Part shown: positions 1 through 8,181 of the stretch, piece after piece
How positions within the stretch are numbered: position 1 is the first letter of the stretch
Layout of the letters: every line of letters begins with the position of its first letter
From: Syntrophomonas sp.
Lineage (GTDB): Bacteria > Bacillota > Syntrophomonadia > Syntrophomonadales > Syntrophomonadaceae
NCBI RefSeq assembly: GCF_028707975.1
Contig: NZ_JAQVZX010000005.1
Location: 8,544 to 59,852, forward strand
Direction: 5' to 3'
Length of the DNA stretch: 51,309 nucleotides
Position numbers and translations under genes: made by a program
Notes under the pieces: model-generated
What the model saw: the letters and a program-made list of their open reading frames with translations, nothing else
Database searches by the model: none
What the model was told of the DNA's origin: nothing

Positions 1-20
1 TAATTAACGCTGAGTGCCGG

Positions 21-37
21 GGAGCACCAGGAGTACC
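21..37 (-). repeat. Short dispersed-repeat cassette near the window edge
   Basis: Read on the minus strand this is GGTACTCCTGGTGCTCC, nearly identical to a stretch at 48654-48670 and similar to parts of 39205-39220 and 47000-47015. It belongs to the GC-rich cassettes found inside the CACTGCAAAAA-ended elements. The match is short, so it may be the edge of a larger copy lying outside the window. Confidence 0.4.
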
Positions 38-60
38 TACCTCACTCCGTACTTTTCAAA

Positions 61-891
61 TTACCTCAAAGTAATTTCTGATAAGGACAGAATAAAAAAT
101 ATTCCAGTTACCGCCAGCGTTAGCAGAAGCAAAATACAGCCTCCCTGTTCACTGAATTGATACAAGCGCCCGGCATTACCAATACCAAAGAAGAACAATG
201 CTACTGCCAGGACCAGTAATAGAATTATAGACGGGGGTGCACCTGAGCCGGGGAAGAAGATGGCCAGGTAGGCCGCAAAGAGTAAAAGAAAAAATAGGTT
301 AAGGTTAAACAATATCTTATAAAACCGATCATCTTGAATATTCTTCCCCTTAATTTCCTCCGATATCTCATCCATATCTACCACTTGCACTTCTTTGTTG
401 GCCTTGTCGGCTATGGCCTTTATCATTTCCTTATCAGCCGGGGTTATGCCGTAAAATCCGCAAGCAGTCTTTAAGTAAATAAAACCTTTTTGGGGAGTAG
501 TAGCAAACATTCTTGCCAGGCCCAAGCCCTTTACTGAATAAAGTCCCACCATATATCCAGGCCAACTGGCTCCGAGCATTGAGAATATGTTACCCCTGCC
601 TTGCACCTGAAAAAGCTCATCGATTTCGGTCCAAGGTAGGGTAACAGAGTACAACCCCCACTTAATAGTAAGGCCCGATTCCTCAATTCGATAGCCCATA
701 TTAATAAGCCCAACTATTAAGAACAGATAAAATGCCAAAAAAAGGTAGGCAGGAATATACAGCATTATTTTCAGGGTACGATCATCAGCCCCAAGGGAGA
801 AGTCGATTCCCCAGAAGGTAAATCCAAATATAAGCACTCCCATCAATAAGCCAAAGAATAGTCCTAAAGCGTTCTCGGTCTTGTAAGCCAT
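61..891 (-). CDS. Membrane protein with a PH-like domain, function unknown
   Basis: A 276-residue protein with two hydrophobic segments near the N-terminus (about residues 10-32 and 42-65), a soluble stretch of about 120 residues, and two or three more hydrophobic segments from about 195 to the end. The part following the second segment (YRIEESGLTIKWGLYSVTLP and then PWTEIDE) resembles bacterial PH domains that sit next to membrane spans. That is family resemblance by eye only. The ATG is preceded by GGAGGAG. It lies 116 bp downstream of hbd on the same strand with no obvious terminator between. No specific role can be given. Confidence 0.7.
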   Translation of the reverse strand: MAYKTENALGLFFGLLMGVLIFGFTFWGIDFSLGADDRTLKIMLYIPAYLFLAFYLFLIVGLINMGYRIEESGLTIKWGLYSVTLPWTEIDELFQVQGRGNIFSMLGASWPGYMVGLYSVKGLGLARMFATTPQKGFIYLKTACGFYGITPADKEMIKAIADKANKEVQVVDMDEISEEIKGKNIQDDRFYKILFNLNLFFLLLFAAYLAIFFPGSGAPPSIILLLVLAVALFFFGIGNAGRLYQFSEQGGCILLLLTLAVTGIFFILSLSEITLR

Positions 892-1007
892 AATAAAACT
901 CCTCCTCTACTATACAATATCTTTATGTATTATTGTGCTATATTATTGACCTGCCAAGTTGAGAAATATTTAGTATAATGCCCTCACTTTTTGATAAAGC
1001 GGATTAT

Positions 1008-1859
1008 TTAATCACGATAATTATAAAAGCCCCGTCCACTTTTTTTACCCCAATAGCCTGCCCGAACCAAGGTAGATAAAAGAATGTGCGGCCGGTATTT
1101 GGAGTCTCTGAATTCCTCATAAAAAACCTGAAGGCTGTCAAATAATAAATCCAAGCCAATTGAGTCTGCCAGTTCCAGGGGACCACGGGGCATACCCGCC
1201 CCTAACTTCATAGCCAGGTCTATTTCCTCTTTCTCTGCTATTCCCTCCCCGTATACCCATATAGCTTCATTTAAATAAGGAATCAGGATGCGGTTGACAA
1301 CAAAGCCGGGGCTCTCCATATTTACAAGCACCGGATGCTTCCCCAGGTTCTGGACAAAATCCCGCGCTATTTCCAATGTTTCTGGAGAGGTGTCGATTCC
1401 TTTTATTACTTCCACTAATTTTACCATCGGAACCGGATTGAAAAAGTGCAGGCCCACTATTCTGTCCCGTCTGCGGGTAGAGGATGCTATTTCCGCTATG
1501 GAAAGAGACGAGGTATTGGTAGCCAATATGGTATGGTATGAACACAAGTTGTCCAGTTCGGCGAAGATTTGTTTCTTTATGGCCATGTTTTCTACTACAG
1601 CCTCAATCACCAGGTCAACATCGTGCAGATCGGCCAAATCAGTGGAACCATGAATCCGACTCATTATTATTTTCTTTTGCTCTTTAAGTAAAATTCCTTT
1701 CGCTATTCCTTTCTCAAGGTTCTTTTCTATGGTCTGAAGTCCATCCTTGACCAGGGTCATCTGTAAGTCCCGCATGATTACGGTGTGTCCTCCCTGAGCG
1801 AGGACCTGGGCAATACCAGCGCCCATTATCCCAGCACCCAATACGGCAATTTTTTTCAT
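1008..1859 (-). CDS. hbd: 3-hydroxybutyryl-CoA dehydrogenase
   Basis: A 283-residue protein of the usual length for this family. It starts with the NAD-binding Rossmann signature GAGIMGAGIA, followed by the conserved NTSSLSI and HFFNPVPMVKLVEVI segments that carry the catalytic His and Asn region. The C-terminal domain has GFVVNRIL and PRGPLELAD. It oxidises L-3-hydroxybutyryl-CoA to acetoacetyl-CoA with NAD (or the reverse), a step in butyrate oxidation or PHB turnover. The ATG follows GGAGGAG. It sits 56 bp after pfkA on the same strand and is not beside crotonase or acyl-CoA dehydrogenase genes, so it may be one of several paralogues. Confidence 0.95.
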   Translation of the reverse strand: MKKIAVLGAGIMGAGIAQVLAQGGHTVIMRDLQMTLVKDGLQTIEKNLEKGIAKGILLKEQKKIIMSRIHGSTDLADLHDVDLVIEAVVENMAIKKQIFAELDNLCSYHTILATNTSSLSIAEIASSTRRRDRIVGLHFFNPVPMVKLVEVIKGIDTSPETLEIARDFVQNLGKHPVLVNMESPGFVVNRILIPYLNEAIWVYGEGIAEKEEIDLAMKLGAGMPRGPLELADSIGLDLLFDSLQVFYEEFRDSKYRPHILLSTLVRAGYWGKKSGRGFYNYRD

Positions 1860-1915
1860 CCCAAACTAACTCCTCCCATCCTGACCCACTTCTACACAAT
1901 TTTTTATATAAAAGC

Positions 1916-3013
1916 CTAATATAGATCCCCAAAGTTTATACCTACAGCCCGGGCTGCCCTTACCATCTCGCTTTCCGGTTGTACTTTTCGTATTTCCTTT
2001 ATGGCCTCCTTAATCGGTACAGCAGCTATCATATCCCCCCGCAGGCTAACCATGGTACCAAATTGTCCCGCCATAAAAGCATCCATGGCGGCTACACCGT
2101 AACGAGTGGAAAGTATCCGGTCATAGGGAATAGGAGAACCTCCTCGCTGTAAATGGCCCAGAACCGTCACCCTTACTTCAATATTATTCAAGTGATTACC
2201 AATATCTTCAGCCACTTTCTGGCCTATTCCCCCTAATCTAATGGGATCATGGCTGGTAGCCACCAGATTTCTGATAACTATTTCTCCATGTTCGGGAAGC
2301 GCTCCTTCAGCCACCACAATAATGCTGAAATTCTTCCCCTGGCGGTAACGCTGCGTTATTTTGCTTATTACAGCATCCATATTATAGGGTATCTCTGGAA
2401 TCAATATAACATCAGCCCCACCGGAGATACCTGCATGAAGTGCAATCCATCCGGCATAGCGTCCCATAACTTCCAGAACCATCACCCGGTGATGCGATTC
2501 GGCTGTGGTGTGGAGCCTATCCAAAGCTTCTGAAGCAGTATTTACCGCAGTATTAAAGCCAAAGGTAACATCGGTTGCCGATAAATCGTTATCAATTGTT
2601 TTGGGTACACCTACAATTGCTACTCCTTTTTCCGAAAAACGATCGGCTATATTCAGGCTTCCATCACCCCCTATTACCACTAATCCATCCAGTCCCAAAT
2701 GCTCCATGTTGGCAATGGCCCGATCAGATTCATCGCTGTGCTGGGGGGCTCCATCACTTATAGTAAAAAATTGAAAGGGGTTATCCCGATTGCTGGTACC
2801 AAGAATAGTACCACCAGTGTGACTAATTCCCGAGACCGTGCGCAAGTCCAGTTGCATATAACGATTCTCCACCAGTCCCTTAAAACCGTCTATAAAGCCA
2901 ATTACCTCTACCCCGTAGTTGATAGCTGTTTTGGAAATAGCGCGTATTACCGCGTTCAATCCCGGGCAATCGCCTCCACCAGTTAGTATTCCTATTTGAC
3001 GAATTTCTTTCAT
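1916..3013 (-). CDS. pfkA: 6-phosphofructokinase
   Basis: A 365-residue enzyme phosphorylating fructose 6-phosphate in glycolysis. The phosphate-donor motif GGDCPGLNAVIR is at the N-terminus, GGDGS about 100 residues in, then PKTIDND with the catalytic Asp, and MGRYAGWIA. The pair Gly (GGDG) and Lys (PKTID) is the combination reported for ATP-using long PFKs of the actinobacterial group. Classical short bacterial PFKs have Gly/Gly and PPi enzymes have Asp/Lys. It is longer than the roughly 320-residue E. coli type, which fits that group. AAGGAGG precedes the ATG. It is probably transcribed together with hbd. Confidence 0.93.
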   Translation of the reverse strand: MKEIRQIGILTGGGDCPGLNAVIRAISKTAINYGVEVIGFIDGFKGLVENRYMQLDLRTVSGISHTGGTILGTSNRDNPFQFFTISDGAPQHSDESDRAIANMEHLGLDGLVVIGGDGSLNIADRFSEKGVAIVGVPKTIDNDLSATDVTFGFNTAVNTASEALDRLHTTAESHHRVMVLEVMGRYAGWIALHAGISGGADVILIPEIPYNMDAVISKITQRYRQGKNFSIIVVAEGALPEHGEIVIRNLVATSHDPIRLGGIGQKVAEDIGNHLNNIEVRVTVLGHLQRGGSPIPYDRILSTRYGVAAMDAFMAGQFGTMVSLRGDMIAAVPIKEAIKEIRKVQPESEMVRAARAVGINFGDLY

Positions 3014-3144
3014 TGTGATGCCTCCTTACCCTAGAAATCTGCGAACAGCTTTATTCCCCGAGTTGCGAAAAAGTATAAGTTGCTGAGAGTCGATCCTTTA
3101 AAGTTATTGAAAAAAATCTCCTGTGCCTTGTACGAAAACAAGAA

Positions 3145-3163
3145 GGTGGGATCTCAGCCCACC
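3145..3163 (-). terminator. Hairpin after htrA, possible terminator
   Basis: GGTGGG and CCCACC arms are separated by 7 nt. On the minus strand a T-rich stretch (CTTCTTGTTTTCG) follows, so it could end htrA transcription. The T run is interrupted, which makes the call moderate. The rest of the 198-bp gap between htrA and pfkA should hold the pfkA promoter, but no clear -35/-10 pair was found. Confidence 0.45.
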
Positions 3164-3211
3164 TGAACCTGGCTTATATAATCTTATTCTCCGCCGGTAT
3201 GCTTTATCCTG

Positions 3212-4375
3212 TTAGTTTGCTGGCTTTTCAGCCAGGTTAACCGTTACCAGCAGGGGTTTTTGATTCCTGATAATCTCTAGCAGGGCTTTATCACCCACCC
3301 GTTTGCTTTTCAATATCTCCTGCAGTTCATCATAGTTGCTGATTTTTTTCTTATCTACCTTAAGAATTACATCATACTTCTGTAAACCAGCTTGAGCTGC
3401 GGGACCACCTGCCACTACATTGGCTACTACCATACCTTCAGCTTGCTTGACTCCAAGATAAGCAGCCAGCTTCTCATCTACCGGCTGCAGCCATACTCCA
3501 ATGTATGGTCTAATCACCTTACCCTTACTAATTAGCTCGTCCAATACCTCCTTGGCGGTATTTATGGAAATGGCAAAACCAATACCCTGTGCCTGCGCAT
3601 CAACCGCTGTATTAATACCGATTACTTCACCTTTAGTACTTAGAAGGGGTCCGCCGCTATTTCCCGGGTTTATGGCGGCATCGGTCTGAATCAAATTCTT
3701 GTATGGCCGGTTTTCAATTTGAATGGGGCGACCTTTGGCACTGACTACTCCAGCAGTTACAGTATGATCTAATCCGTAAGGATTGCCGATGGCCACTACC
3801 CATTCTCCCACCCGCATGGCATCAGAATTACCCATCTTCAAAGTGGCCAATTTCTCTTTGGCATCTATCTTTAGAACCGCCAAGTCCAATTCATAGTCCT
3901 GCCCTACTACCCGGGCCTGGTACTTTTTATTGCCGTTGAAGTTGACGGTTATTTCGCTGGCCCCGTCTATTACATGCTGGTTGGTTACCACATAACCCTC
4001 TTCATTTATAATAAAGCCGGTTCCGATACCATGCTGTTCATTCTGCCGGGGAATCACCATCTCATTACCGAAAAACTGTCTGAAGAAGGGATCGTTGAAA
4101 AATTCATTGCCTCCAAAACTTTTTCCTATTACGGTGGTTTCAATGTTCACTACTGCCGGACTGGCTTTTTCTACCATATCCGCAACGCTGGCAGGACCCA
4201 GCACCACAGTATTGGCTGTTTGGTTGGTGGTGGCCTGCGCCTGGATTTTACTTTCATCACCTGCGTAGTAATTGCAAAATACCAGGTAGGCGCCTCCAAT
4301 AACTACTGCCAACACAATTACCAGCAACTTAAGTGTCTTTGATGATCCAGTTCTCGTTTCCATTCGCCTTTCCAC
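3212..4375 (-). CDS. htrA: HtrA/DegP-type membrane-anchored serine protease
   Basis: A 387-residue surface protease for quality control of exported proteins. One transmembrane anchor (about residues 16-36) is followed by a trypsin-like domain with the catalytic triad visible: His134 in TNQHVID, Asp164 in ELDLAVLKID, Ser240 in NPGNSGGPLL. A single PDZ domain lies at about residues 290-380 (YIGVWLQPV, GLQKYDVILKVD). The layout matches Gram-positive HtrA/YkdA/YyxA proteins. The start could be the GTG at 4375 or the ATG at 4363. AAAGGA lies just upstream of both. A full copy of the dispersed element starts 22 bp upstream of the GTG. Confidence 0.92.
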   Translation of the reverse strand: MERRMETRTGSSKTLKLLVIVLAVVIGGAYLVFCNYYAGDESKIQAQATTNQTANTVVLGPASVADMVEKASPAVVNIETTVIGKSFGGNEFFNDPFFRQFFGNEMVIPRQNEQHGIGTGFIINEEGYVVTNQHVIDGASEITVNFNGNKKYQARVVGQDYELDLAVLKIDAKEKLATLKMGNSDAMRVGEWVVAIGNPYGLDHTVTAGVVSAKGRPIQIENRPYKNLIQTDAAINPGNSGGPLLSTKGEVIGINTAVDAQAQGIGFAISINTAKEVLDELISKGKVIRPYIGVWLQPVDEKLAAYLGVKQAEGMVVANVVAGGPAAQAGLQKYDVILKVDKKKISNYDELQEILKSKRVGDKALLEIIRNQKPLLVTVNLAEKPAN

Positions 4376-4397
4376 TTCCTTTCACAACTAATTATCT

Positions 4398-4640
4398 TGA
4401 TGTCACTGCAAAAAAACCTTTTTGTTGCATAAGGGTTGCATGAATATACAAAACGAGCGTTGGTGAAGGTGAAAGCGGGCGGTCGAAGACCGCCCCTACA
4501 ATGCCTTGCGGTCGCTAGTTGTTGCGCTTGATTCGGAACGACACGGGGGTCGTTCCCTACACCCTGCGGTCGCTATTATGGGTGCTGAGCGGTATATTTA
4601 TGCACACTAATGCATATTTATTACTTTTTGCAGTGGAGTC
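4398..4640 (+). mobile_element. MITE-like element, full copy 1 (243 bp)
   Basis: The left end reads TGATGTCACTGCAAAAA, and the right end is its imperfect inverse (TTTTTGCAGTGGAGTC). The direct repeat ATTATCT occurs at 4391-4397 and 4641-4647, consistent with a target duplication. Two perfect hairpins lie inside: GGGCGGTC/GACCGCCC (4477-4495) and GGAACGAC/GTCGTTCC (4535-4556). There is no credible coding sequence. It occupies the gap between htrA and the YheC/YheD-like pair, and the following ~100 bp up to 4751 shows nothing recognisable. Confidence 0.8.
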
Positions 4641-4751
4641 ATTATCTATTATTATATAACAATTGCGGTTACAGTTCATATCCCTCAAGTTGTTTTATTG
4701 GCGTATATGGGGCAGCAAGATGGAAAATGCCCTCACCCCTCACTTTCCTTA

Positions 4752-6089
4752 TCAAAAGCCCGCTAGATAAGTGCTGTATTCCAAGGGCCGGCGAAAGGTG
4801 TTTTTTACGATTACCTGTGAAACTTCACTTTCCGTAGTTTTACGGGGCTTGGAATTGACTTCTATAAGCCAGGGTGCGCCATTTTTATCCAAACCGATGT
4901 CCAGGCCCAATTCTCCATAATTGGCCTGGCTAATTTTCTCCAGGGCTTCAGCTACCTGCTGGCAGAGCAGTTTTATTTGCTGGTTCTTTTCTTCAACCAG
5001 TGAACTTTTCTTATACAGATACTTGAGTACATGTTTGGTTTTTTCCACTCTGCCACCGCTGGCCAGGTTGGAAACGCTGCTTCCACGGGCAGCCACTCGT
5101 ACAAAACTCTTACTGATCTGCCAGACTCCCTGGGCGTTCTTTTGATAGACAATACGCAGATCAAAGGGTAAACCCTTATAGCTGGCCAGGAATATCCCCT
5201 GCTGAGCTATATAAGCCCTTTTGCCCCGATAAATTTTGGTCTTTTTCATTAAATCCGCAACACTGTCGGCCGAACTCCTAATTTTCCTTCTGCCGTTGGT
5301 AACAAAGTGCAAGGAGCCTTTTTCATCGCGCTTTACTTTTATTATTCCCTTCCCCAGGCTGCCATTCGCTGGTTTCAGGTAAAGCAATTCGTACTTGCTC
5401 AGCAAATCCTTAAGATTCTCTGCTGTCAGCACCCGGGTTTCGGGTATATAAGGATGCAAACGGGGATCATTAATCAGGATTTGATATACTCTCCACTTAT
5501 TTAAAAAAGATGGATTGAAGTATTTTAAATGGGGTAGTTGGCATAGTTTGTTTTTGGTATTCCTAATCAATGATCGTGCTTCACTGCTACGGCTTGGAAT
5601 GCGGTCATATACAACATCAGGCAAAGGATAAATATGGGGTATCCAGAACCCCCGTTCCGGAGATATTTGCTTGTAAACATAGCCCCTGACAGTGTTATTT
5701 GACCAGTTTATGGATCCTGGGGTAAAGACATATACCTGACCAGCCAGGGTCTTGCTGATATTGCTGAGAAATATTAGTTCAGCCTGCATACTCAATGGGT
5801 CATGTTCTCCCCGGTTGGGTAAAAAGGTGGAAAGTATGCCTATGGTCGGTCCCAGGTGAATAATATTTTCCCGCTGATCATAACGCAATTTCATGCGCTT
5901 TCGTTTTTTTATATAAAGGGCTCGAGCCAGAGATGGGGAAAGCATATATGATTTTTTCTTAAGATCCTGTATTATCAATTCACTGTTAACCAGCAGACTA
6001 CCAACCCTGACTTTTATTTCACTTTGAGCCGGCAAAGCAATTTTCTTCATCAAAACCTTGGAAATATAGATTCTCCCAACAGTATTCAT
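4752..6089 (-). CDS. ATP-grasp protein of the YheC/YheD spore-coat family (second of pair)
   Basis: A 445-residue protein. The N-terminal ~170 residues form the YheC/YheD-specific domain (GPTIGILSTF, WSNNTVRGYVY, FWIPHIYPLPDVVYDR). The C-terminal half is ATP-grasp: LYLKPANGSLGKGIIKV, then GELGLDIGLDKNGAPW and LIEVNSKPRK, which supplies metal-binding Glu and Asn. In Bacillus, YheC and YheD are associated with the spore coat. The substrate ligated is not known. AGAGGAG precedes the ATG, 31 bp after its paralogue, so the two are probably one transcript. The downstream side is free of genes for ~110 bp. Confidence 0.88.
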   Translation of the reverse strand: MNTVGRIYISKVLMKKIALPAQSEIKVRVGSLLVNSELIIQDLKKKSYMLSPSLARALYIKKRKRMKLRYDQRENIIHLGPTIGILSTFLPNRGEHDPLSMQAELIFLSNISKTLAGQVYVFTPGSINWSNNTVRGYVYKQISPERGFWIPHIYPLPDVVYDRIPSRSSEARSLIRNTKNKLCQLPHLKYFNPSFLNKWRVYQILINDPRLHPYIPETRVLTAENLKDLLSKYELLYLKPANGSLGKGIIKVKRDEKGSLHFVTNGRRKIRSSADSVADLMKKTKIYRGKRAYIAQQGIFLASYKGLPFDLRIVYQKNAQGVWQISKSFVRVAARGSSVSNLASGGRVEKTKHVLKYLYKKSSLVEEKNQQIKLLCQQVAEALEKISQANYGELGLDIGLDKNGAPWLIEVNSKPRKTTESEVSQVIVKNTFRRPLEYSTYLAGF

Positions 6090-6120
6090 AAAAAAACTCC
6101 TCTAAAGTAATAAACTAAAA

Positions 6121-7473
6121 CTAGAATCCGGCCAGGTAGCGGCAATATAACATAGGCCTCTTGACTGAAAGCAGGCGGGTATTCTTTTCCCCAATCAAAG
6201 TAAATACCTGCCGGGCGGGTCTTAAATTAGCTTCAATGAACCAGACCTTTCCTCCTTTATCAATACCTATATCCACCCCCATCTCTCCACAGGGTCCTAT
6301 GGTCCCTTCCAGAGTACGGCAGGCTTCCACTGCTACGAAGCGCAATCTCTCAATTATTTCCTGTTGTTTTTCCTTATCGGGAAACTTTTCTTTCAAGGTA
6401 GTCTCCAACTTCCGCCCACTTCCCCCCGCTGATATATTACTGGTAATGGAACCGGGTCTGCCCACGCGACAAGCCATACCAGTAACATCCCAATTCCCGC
6501 TATGATCCTTTTGGACCAGAATCCTGACATCAATAATATTACCCGCCGACTGCAGGAGATTTATCTGTTTCTGCGCTATATAAGTACGATTTCCCATTAC
6601 CGGTTTCAGACAACTCCGTAATTGGGCCAGGCTGGAGGCGCTTCCCTTGATTAAGCGCCCATTTAATTGGTACTGATACTGGTAGGAAGTATCATTTTTC
6701 TTTTTTACCACCCGAACGATATTTCTTCCCTGGGAGCCTGCTATCGGTTTGAGATAAACCGCATTGTATTTTTTTATCATTCTATCCACCTGGCTGAAAC
6801 TATTTACCAGACGGGTATCTGGAATATAGGGAACCAGACTGGGATTCTGGGTAATTACCCGGTAGGTCTGCCATTTACCAACAAGTGCGGGATTTAAGAA
6901 TCTTACGCCCATATTCTCCAATTTCTTTCTGATGTTCAGCTTCACCGGGGAATAAGCTTTTTCTCGCGGGTAGATAACATCAGGAAGGGGAAAGTGCCCT
7001 TGAATCCAACCATTTTCCCCCCAGCTATAGCCATGAATGCTCTTGCTTTTCCAGTCAATACTAAAAGGACTAAAGGCAAAACATATTTGTCCCAGGGCCT
7101 GGCCACTTTGGAGAAGCTGCTTAATAAAGAAACTCTGACCTCCAAACGGCTTTTTGGAAATTCGGGAGGTCTCAGCCATGATTCCCACCACCGGCCCAAT
7201 CTGAATTATCGTACCCCGGCCACTAACCGCATATTTGCGGTTGGGATAAATATGCAGCTTCCGCGCCAGGTTTGCATTAATTATGATGGTGTTGCGGCTT
7301 TTTTCCGCCGCATTTACTTTTAAATCCATATTCATATGGGTCTGGCCCACCTGTAATTTTATGTTCTGCTCCTCTCCCATACCCAGGTGGGCAACCAGAT
7401 CACTGCTCATTATTAATTGCTTTTCATCCTGCTTAGATCTGTATTTAACAACTGGCATTATAAAATCTTTCAT
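6121..7473 (-). CDS. ATP-grasp protein of the YheC/YheD spore-coat family (first of pair)
   Basis: A 450-residue paralogue of the next gene with the same two-part layout. The N-terminal domain has GPVVGIMAETSR, IDWKSKSIHGYSW and HFPLPDVIYPR. The ATP-grasp part has VYLKPIAGSQGRNIVRV, GEMGVDIGIDKGGKVWFIEA and ANLRPARQ. The Asn and Glu expected to hold the nucleotide metal are present, so both copies look catalytically competent. Start choice is uncertain: the ATG at 7473 lacks a strong ribosome site, and an ATG five codons later is an alternative. Expression during sporulation is expected from the family, but no sporulation promoter could be identified. Confidence 0.87.
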   Translation of the reverse strand: MKDFIMPVVKYRSKQDEKQLIMSSDLVAHLGMGEEQNIKLQVGQTHMNMDLKVNAAEKSRNTIIINANLARKLHIYPNRKYAVSGRGTIIQIGPVVGIMAETSRISKKPFGGQSFFIKQLLQSGQALGQICFAFSPFSIDWKSKSIHGYSWGENGWIQGHFPLPDVIYPREKAYSPVKLNIRKKLENMGVRFLNPALVGKWQTYRVITQNPSLVPYIPDTRLVNSFSQVDRMIKKYNAVYLKPIAGSQGRNIVRVVKKKNDTSYQYQYQLNGRLIKGSASSLAQLRSCLKPVMGNRTYIAQKQINLLQSAGNIIDVRILVQKDHSGNWDVTGMACRVGRPGSITSNISAGGSGRKLETTLKEKFPDKEKQQEIIERLRFVAVEACRTLEGTIGPCGEMGVDIGIDKGGKVWFIEANLRPARQVFTLIGEKNTRLLSVKRPMLYCRYLAGF

Positions 7474-7652
7474 ATTTACTTAACCCCACAGTGTTTGTTT
7501 TGTATCATATAATATGAAAGCAATATCTCCTTTGCTAATAATGAGTAAACATCTTTCATAAAAAAGGACTGTTTTGCTGAAATTAAAGAGTGAGGAACAG
7601 AGCTTAAGGGGAAAGCTTACTTTATCGGAGATTGTGGCCTCAGGGCATGAGA

Positions 7653-7682
7653 GGTTGTGCCCCCTGGCCATGGGGAGTTAAC
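7653..7682 (+). repeat. Second dispersed repeat (GGTTGTGCCC type), copy 1
   Basis: The stretch GGTTGTGCCCCCTGGCCATG followed by GGGAGTTAAC matches the copies at 39284-39311 (plus strand) and 18134-18163 (minus strand), with a few substitutions. It lies in the 240-bp divergent gap between the YheC/YheD-like genes and the DUF523 gene. Nothing else was recognised in that gap. Confidence 0.5.
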
Positions 7683-7713
7683 TAGATTAGACTTTTAGGA
7701 GAGAATTATTTAT

Positions 7714-8166
7714 ATGAAGCTTATCAGTGCATGTCTCTGCGGAATTAACTGCAAATACAACGGGGGTAATAATTTTGATCCCTATTTTTTTGATTTGTGG
7801 AAAAACAAGCAGCTTATTCCCGTTTGCCCGGAGGAATTGGGAGGCTTGTCAACTCCCCGCTGCCCGGCGGAAATAATAGGCGGAAGCGGAGAAGATGTAC
7901 TCCGGAATCAGGCCCGGGTAATAGATGCAACCGGTAATGACCTGAGCCCATATTTTGTACAGGGAGCCTATAGAGCTCTGGAGCTCGCTCGTTTGGGCGG
8001 AGTCCGTTCGGCCATCCTTAAAAGCCGCAGTCCTTCCTGCGGAGCAGGAAGCATCTATGATGGCAGCTTTAATTCACGACTACGCTCCGGTGATGGAGTA
8101 AGCACCGCTCTATTGAAACAAAATGGTATAAAGGTTATAAGCGATGAAGATTTTGATAAAGTTTAG
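7714..8166 (+). CDS. DUF523 protein, TudS-like iron-sulfur desulfidase candidate
   Basis: A 150-residue protein covering a complete DUF523 domain. Conserved cysteines are in SACLCGINCKYNG near the N-terminus, in TPRCPAE, and in the SRSPSCGAG segment toward the C-terminus. In characterised members (TudS, and RudS with an extra domain) cysteines of this domain hold a [4Fe-4S] cluster that removes sulfur from thiouracil or tRNA thiouridine. That activity for this protein is an inference from the family. AGGAGAG precedes the ATG. It lies 15 bp from the PP-loop gene, so the two are almost certainly co-transcribed. Confidence 0.85.
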   Translation: MKLISACLCGINCKYNGGNNFDPYFFDLWKNKQLIPVCPEELGGLSTPRCPAEIIGGSGEDVLRNQARVIDATGNDLSPYFVQGAYRALELARLGGVRSAILKSRSPSCGAGSIYDGSFNSRLRSGDGVSTALLKQNGIKVISDEDFDKV

Positions 8167-8181
8167 GAAAGGAAGAGTATA

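Noticed and set aside
3141-3180. Possible thi-box (TPP riboswitch) because of CTGAGATCCCACC and nearby GAACCTGG
   Set aside because: The conserved second half of the TPP aptamer is missing, the order and strand do not fit, and the hairpin lies after htrA rather than before a thiamine gene.
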